NCBI GenBank assembly: GCA_964468685.1
Contig: CAYXUH010000088.1
Location: 1-7,187, forward strand
From: UBA6078 sp964468685
Lineage (GTDB): Bacteria; Desulfobacterota; Syntrophia; Syntrophales; UBA2210
Direction: 5' to 3'
DNA length: 7,187 bases
The position numbers were made by a program, and so were the translations under genes. Below, piece after piece: positions 6,449 through 7,187 of this stretch (position 1 is its first letter; each line of letters opens with the position of its first letter). Under the pieces are notes generated by a model. It did not search any database, was not told the origin of the DNA, and saw only the letters and a program-made list of their open reading frames with translations.

Positions 6449-7173
6449 GGCCCTTGGCCCCGATAAACGGGGTAAGTACGTTAACAAAATTATTTTCTGC
6501 TAGAAAACCGCAGAAAATAATTCCTAACTTACTAAAGGCCGTCCTCTTTGATTTTGACGGCACACTAGCCGCACTGAACGTGGACTTTATCCGGATGCGC
6601 AGCGCCGTCCTGGACCTGATGGGCGACTACTGCGCCCCGCCAAGCGCGATGGAAGACCTTTACGTCCTGGAGATGATCGAGGCGGGAAGTACCCACATCT
6701 CCAAGAGGTGCCCGGGAAAGGAGGCCGAATTCTTTGCCAGGGCACATGAGCTGATAAGCACTATAGAGACCGAGGGGGCCCGTGAGGGGGCCCTGCTGTC
6801 CGGGACGGAAGAAATGTTCCGCGAACTGAGAAGTCGACACATAAAGAACGGGGTCGTGACACGAAACTGCAGGGCCGCCGTTGTGCAGCTGTTTCCCAAT
6901 ATAGATTCCCGTTGTGACGTCGTCATTACCCGAGAGGATGCCACACGGGTGAAACCGCACCCGGATCACCTCTTGGCGGCACTTGACTCGCTGGACACGG
7001 ACCCCACATTCGCGGCGATGGTGGGGGATCACCCCATGGATATCATCGTGGGAAAGAATGTGGGGGCATACACCGTAGGCGTGCTGACGGGATACTCCGA
7101 GGCCGGTCCCCTGCATGAGGCTGGTGCGGACCTGATTATTGAAAGGGCACCGGATATAACCCGCTACCTGTAA
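6445..7173 (+). CDS. HAD-superfamily phosphatase, phosphoglycolate-phosphatase-like
   Basis: Haloacid-dehalogenase-type phosphohydrolase acting on a small phosphate ester. From GTG 6445 (242 aa) the four motifs are present: DFDGTL with nucleophile D36 and acid D38; VVTRN with T139; K170 in RVKPHPDHLL; and VGDHPMDIIVGK with D195 and D199. The helical cap between motifs I and II (about 45-110) suits the Gph/PGMB-like subfamily; substrate unknown. GTG overlaps the aminotransferase stop as GTGA and has GAAAGAG 8 nt upstream, so translation is probably coupled. The odd part is the N-terminus. Family members usually start a few residues before the DFDGTL strand, whereas this one carries about 30 extra residues. 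Part of that extension is encoded by an A+T-rich perfect inverted repeat (6488-6522). No ATG, GTG or TTG occurs in frame between TTG 6454 and motif I, so the extension appears to be translated unless a rare start codon is used. Confidence 0.88.
   Translation: MRPLAPINGVSTLTKLFSARKPQKIIPNLLKAVLFDFDGTLAALNVDFIRMRSAVLDLMGDYCAPPSAMEDLYVLEMIEAGSTHISKRCPGKEAEFFARAHELISTIETEGAREGALLSGTEEMFRELRSRHIKNGVVTRNCRAAVVQLFPNIDSRCDVVITREDATRVKPHPDHLLAALDSLDTDPTFAAMVGDHPMDIIVGKNVGAYTVGVLTGYSEAGPLHEAGADLIIERAPDITRYL
6458..6472. repeat. Small GC hairpin CCCCG/CGGGG
   Basis: CCCCG (6458-6462) and CGGGG (6468-6472) are separated by ATAAA, a 5-bp perfect stem just inside the HAD reading frame and 15 nt before the larger A+T-rich inverted repeat. 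Alone it would be unremarkable. Next to the second structure it makes the aminotransferase/HAD junction unusually structured. Confidence 0.45.
6488..6522. repeat. Perfect 13-bp inverted repeat inside the start of the HAD gene
   Basis: AATTATTTTCTGC (6488-6500) is exactly complementary to GCAGAAAATAATT (6510-6522), with a 9-nt loop TAGAAAACC. Further out, GTAAGT (6472-6477) pairs with ACTTAC (6527-6532) after unequal gaps, so the imperfect outer arms span about 61 bp. The segment is markedly A+T-rich against its G+C-rich surroundings and stays open in the HAD frame. It could be a transcript hairpin regulating the HAD gene, or a small palindromic insertion (MITE/REP-like) absorbed into the coding frame. 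A terminator is less likely because no T-tract follows. Confidence 0.8.
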
Positions 7174-7187
7174 CCATTGTCCCTTAA

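Noticed and set aside
5867..6487. Antisense open frame of 206 codons opposite the aminotransferase
   Set aside because: It is opposite the conserved PLP-lysine region and has no coherent protein features.

Overview
The window is about 7.2 kb of moderately G+C-rich bacterial DNA. It is densely coding, and every gene I can support reads on the + strand. The oxygen-sensitive class III ribonucleotide reductase with its radical-SAM activase points to anaerobic or facultative life. The arabinose-5-phosphate isomerase of Kdo/LPS synthesis points to a Gram-negative cell envelope. An anaerobic Gram-negative such as a Desulfobacterota/Syntrophia-type bacterium would fit, but that placement is inference. 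There is no sign of a transposase, phage, CRISPR, tRNA or rRNA.

Layout. (1) Positions 1-2822: an anaerobic dNTP-synthesis operon, nrdD-nrdG, with 1 nt between the genes. It is preceded at the window edge by a near-perfect NrdR-box palindrome. (2) Positions 2823-2961: the longest A+T-rich spacer before a gene, with a small hairpin, a direct repeat and a candidate sigma-70 promoter. (3) Positions 2962-4236: kdsD (KpsF-type isomerase with SIS and two CBS domains), followed after 45 nt by an 80-residue protein made almost entirely of two tandem thioredoxin-2-type zinc ribbons. (4) Positions 4237-4388: a 152-nt spacer with no convincing element. (5) Positions 4389-7173: a Nudix hydrolase with an unusual insertion inside its Nudix box, a class I PLP aminotransferase, and a HAD phosphatase overlapping the aminotransferase by 4 nt. 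The last three are probably co-transcribed.

How the genes work together. NrdG generates the glycyl radical on NrdD, and the pair supplies dNTPs without oxygen under likely NrdR control. KdsD makes arabinose 5-phosphate for Kdo. The other genes are metabolic housekeeping (CoA/nucleotide clean-up, transamination, phosphate-ester hydrolysis) with no obvious shared pathway.

The window is mostly ordinary core genome and I do not see a new multi-gene system. The points most worth a second look are the stand-alone double zinc ribbon, the split Nudix box, and a perfect 13-bp A+T-rich inverted repeat lying inside the start of the HAD phosphatase reading frame.
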